Shown here: in pieces, positions 38,093 to 39,442 of the stretch
Position numbering within the stretch: the stretch's first letter is position 1
Layout: the number at the start of each line of letters is the position of its first letter
DNA from: Anaerolineales bacterium
GTDB lineage: Bacteria > Chloroflexota > Anaerolineae > Anaerolineales > DRMV01
Assembly (NCBI GenBank): GCA_026996855.1
Contig: JALWJZ010000084.1
Span: forward strand, 1 to 39,442
Length of the DNA stretch: 39,442 bases
Direction: 5' to 3'
The notes under the pieces: model-generated
The model's input: the letters and a program-made list of their open reading frames with translations, nothing else
What the model was told of the DNA's origin: nothing
Database searches by the model: none
Made by a program: the position numbers and the translations under genes

Positions 38093-38833
38093 ATGCGATT
38101 CGACGTTTTCACCCTTTTCCCCGAGGTTTTCGAACCTTATTTGAGCATCAGCGTTTTGGGTAAGGCCCGGGAAAAAGGCCTGCTGGACGTGCGCCTGCAC
38201 AACATCCGCGATTGGGCCACGGACAAACACCGTACCGTGGACGACGAGCCGTACGGCGGCGGGGGCGGCATGATTATGAAGCCCGAACCCATCTTCGCCG
38301 CGGTGGAGGACGTGTTGGGACGCCCCCCTCGTGCACCCGTCATTCTGCTGACGCCCCAGGGTCGGCGCTTCACCCAGGAAGTGGCCCGGGAACTGGCCCA
38401 ATATCCCCATTTGGCCCTCATCTGCGGGCGTTACGAGGGGGTGGACGAGCGCGTACGCCGGTATCTGGCCACCGACGAGATTTCCATCGGTGATTACGTG
38501 CTGACCGGCGGCGAACTCCCGGCCCTGGTCGTCATCGACGCGGTCGCCCGGCTCATCCCCGGTGTATTGGGAGACCCCGACGCGCCAGAGGAAGACTCCT
38601 TTGCCGAAGGCTTGCTGGAATACCCTCATTACACCCGTCCGCCCATCTTTCGGGGGTGGAAAGTGCCCGACGTGCTCCGCTCCGGGGACCATGCCCGCAT
38701 CGCCCGCTGGCGGCGGGAGCAGGCCCTGAAACGCACCTGGGAGCGCCGCCCCGACCTCATCGAAAAATTGCGCCGGGAAGGGCGTCTGTCGCCTGAAGAC
38801 CTGGCTTTCTTGGAGAAACTGCAAAAGGGGTGA
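38093..38833 (+). CDS. trmD: tRNA (guanine-37-N1)-methyltransferase
   Basis: Makes m1G37 next to the anticodon and so prevents +1 frameshifting. The 246-residue SPOUT enzyme has the start [17 protein letters not shown] and [18 protein letters not shown]. The trefoil-knot SAM site is [13 protein letters not shown] and [16 protein letters not shown]. The ATG at 38093 has AGGGG six bases upstream and matches the family start; another ATG lies two codons before. trmD often follows rimM, but here it pairs with pcm at the far end of the window. Confidence 0.96.
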   Translation: MRFDVFTLFPEVFEPYLSISVLGKAREKGLLDVRLHNIRDWATDKHRTVDDEPYGGGGGMIMKPEPIFAAVEDVLGRPPRAPVILLTPQGRRFTQEVARELAQYPHLALICGRYEGVDERVRRYLATDEISIGDYVLTGGELPALVVIDAVARLIPGVLGDPDAPEEDSFAEGLLEYPHYTRPPIFRGWKVPDVLRSGDHARIARWRREQALKRTWERRPDLIEKLRREGRLSPEDLAFLEKLQKG

Positions 38834-38864
38834 CCGGACCCACGGGGGTTTTCGATACCGCGAC

Positions 38865-39442
38865 TTACCACCCTTCGTGGCCGCGTTTCGCTTTCACCAT
38901 CACCCACTGGCCCACTTCCCAAATCCCCTCCCCTTCGGGTACCGCATTCTGGCCGAAAATCACCCCTCTGCCCTGCCAGCGGCGGTAGGTAGCCAGGGTG
39001 GCCAGGGGTTCCTTGCCTGTGCGCCGTCCGGTTTTGGGGTCCAGCGTGGTGATGACGCACCGTACGCAGGGTTTCACCACCCGCATGGGCACGGAACCGA
39101 TGCGGATGCGCTTCCAGGTGTCTTCTTCGTAAGGCTGCGCGCCGGCAATGACCACGTTGGGCCGGAAACGTTCTACGGGAACGGGCCGGGCCAGGCGACG
39201 GTTCAGGTCCTCCAGAGAAGCCTGGGTCAGCAGCAGGACGGGGTAGCCGTCGGAGAACCAGGTGCCCTCCCCGGGCCTTCCGTATTTTGGGGAAAGGGGG
39301 CGATGCGCGTCGTCGGGGAAATAGACCAGATGGCAGGGGAAGCCCAGGCGGGCTTGCAGCCAGGCGTCGGCGCGGGGGTCCACCTGGAGCGCGGTCACCC
39401 GGTCTTCCCACACGGTGACCGTCATGCGGGGGGCATGGGGGG
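38865..39442 (-). CDS. MOSC-domain protein (YcbX-like), 5' end beyond the window
   Basis: The frame stays open from an internal ATG at 39425 to the window edge (APRMTVTVWEDRV...), so the gene starts outside. The visible 192 codons cover the MOSC core: WFSDGYPVLLLTQASL, FRPNVVIAGAQPYEEDTW, and VVKPCVRCVITTLDPKTG with the conserved Cys. GVIFGQNAVPEGEG ends the core. This is the C-terminal domain of YcbX/MOSC proteins, whose N-terminal beta-barrel (about 90 residues) would be upstream. YcbX-type proteins use the molybdenum cofactor to reduce N-hydroxylated compounds. It converges on trmD, 31 bases apart. Confidence 0.85.
   Translation of the reverse strand, partial: PHAPRMTVTVWEDRVTALQVDPRADAWLQARLGFPCHLVYFPDDAHRPLSPKYGRPGEGTWFSDGYPVLLLTQASLEDLNRRLARPVPVERFRPNVVIAGAQPYEEDTWKRIRIGSVPMRVVKPCVRCVITTLDPKTGRRTGKEPLATLATYRRWQGRGVIFGQNAVPEGEGIWEVGQWVMVKAKRGHEGW

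Overview
The window is GC-rich, densely coded bacterial chromosome with no phage, plasmid, rRNA, tRNA or CRISPR. Several traits point to a member of the Chloroflexota, probably an Anaerolineae-like lineage: lipoproteins and membrane proteins with Thr-Pro linkers, a LysM / DUF4388 / small-GTPase group, a SUF locus with a SufR-type regulator, and many short intergenic heptamer, octamer and hairpin repeats. This placement rests on gene style, not on a marker phylogeny.

Positions 1-6976, minus strand. Transcription runs from a cyclic-nucleotide-domain membrane protein to an SPFH/prohibitin-like protein, then selD, rpsP, khpA, rimM, fmt and the start of a lipoprotein that runs off the window. The selD gene is the main hidden object: it has an in-frame UGA at the catalytic position (residue 24), followed by a candidate bacterial SECIS hairpin. 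An ordinary gene caller would lose its first 67 residues. Positions 6977-7369 are a divergent intergenic region with degenerate repeats.

Positions 7370-12238, plus strand. The genes are a thioredoxin, scpA, a mechanosensitive channel, aspartokinase and aspartate-semialdehyde dehydrogenase. The 3' end of scpA is followed by a 134-bp direct duplication of itself. A bidirectional terminator separates asd from a minus-strand ferredoxin.

Positions 12308-22437 are an iron-sulfur region. A SufR-like regulator and a SufT-type DUF59 protein (minus strand, ATGA-coupled) face sufC-sufB-sufD-dps (plus strand) across two well-formed back-to-back promoters. A 14-unit heptamer array sits between sufC and sufB. 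After a terminator come a lipoprotein with an HExxH metallopeptidase signature, a small basic protein, and the cysteine desulfurase sufS.

Positions 22592-31619 hold LysM, DUF4388 and Ras-like GTPase genes, an alpha/beta hydrolase, a membrane-fused spermidine-synthase-like protein, and a Lit-family (DUF1461) membrane protein. Convergent to these lie a methyltransferase and RNase Z. A family 2 glycosyltransferase and a MobA/MocA-like nucleotidyltransferase follow (ATGA-coupled).

Positions 31630-39442 hold an APC permease (minus strand) divergent from a CitE-like lyase, an MDR-family dehydrogenase, and a second membrane-anchored HExxH protein. A 408-bp repeat-rich gap follows, then pcm, trmD, and a MOSC-domain protein (minus strand) cut by the window edge. 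trmD therefore lies about 36 kb from rpsP-khpA-rimM, although these genes are often neighbours.
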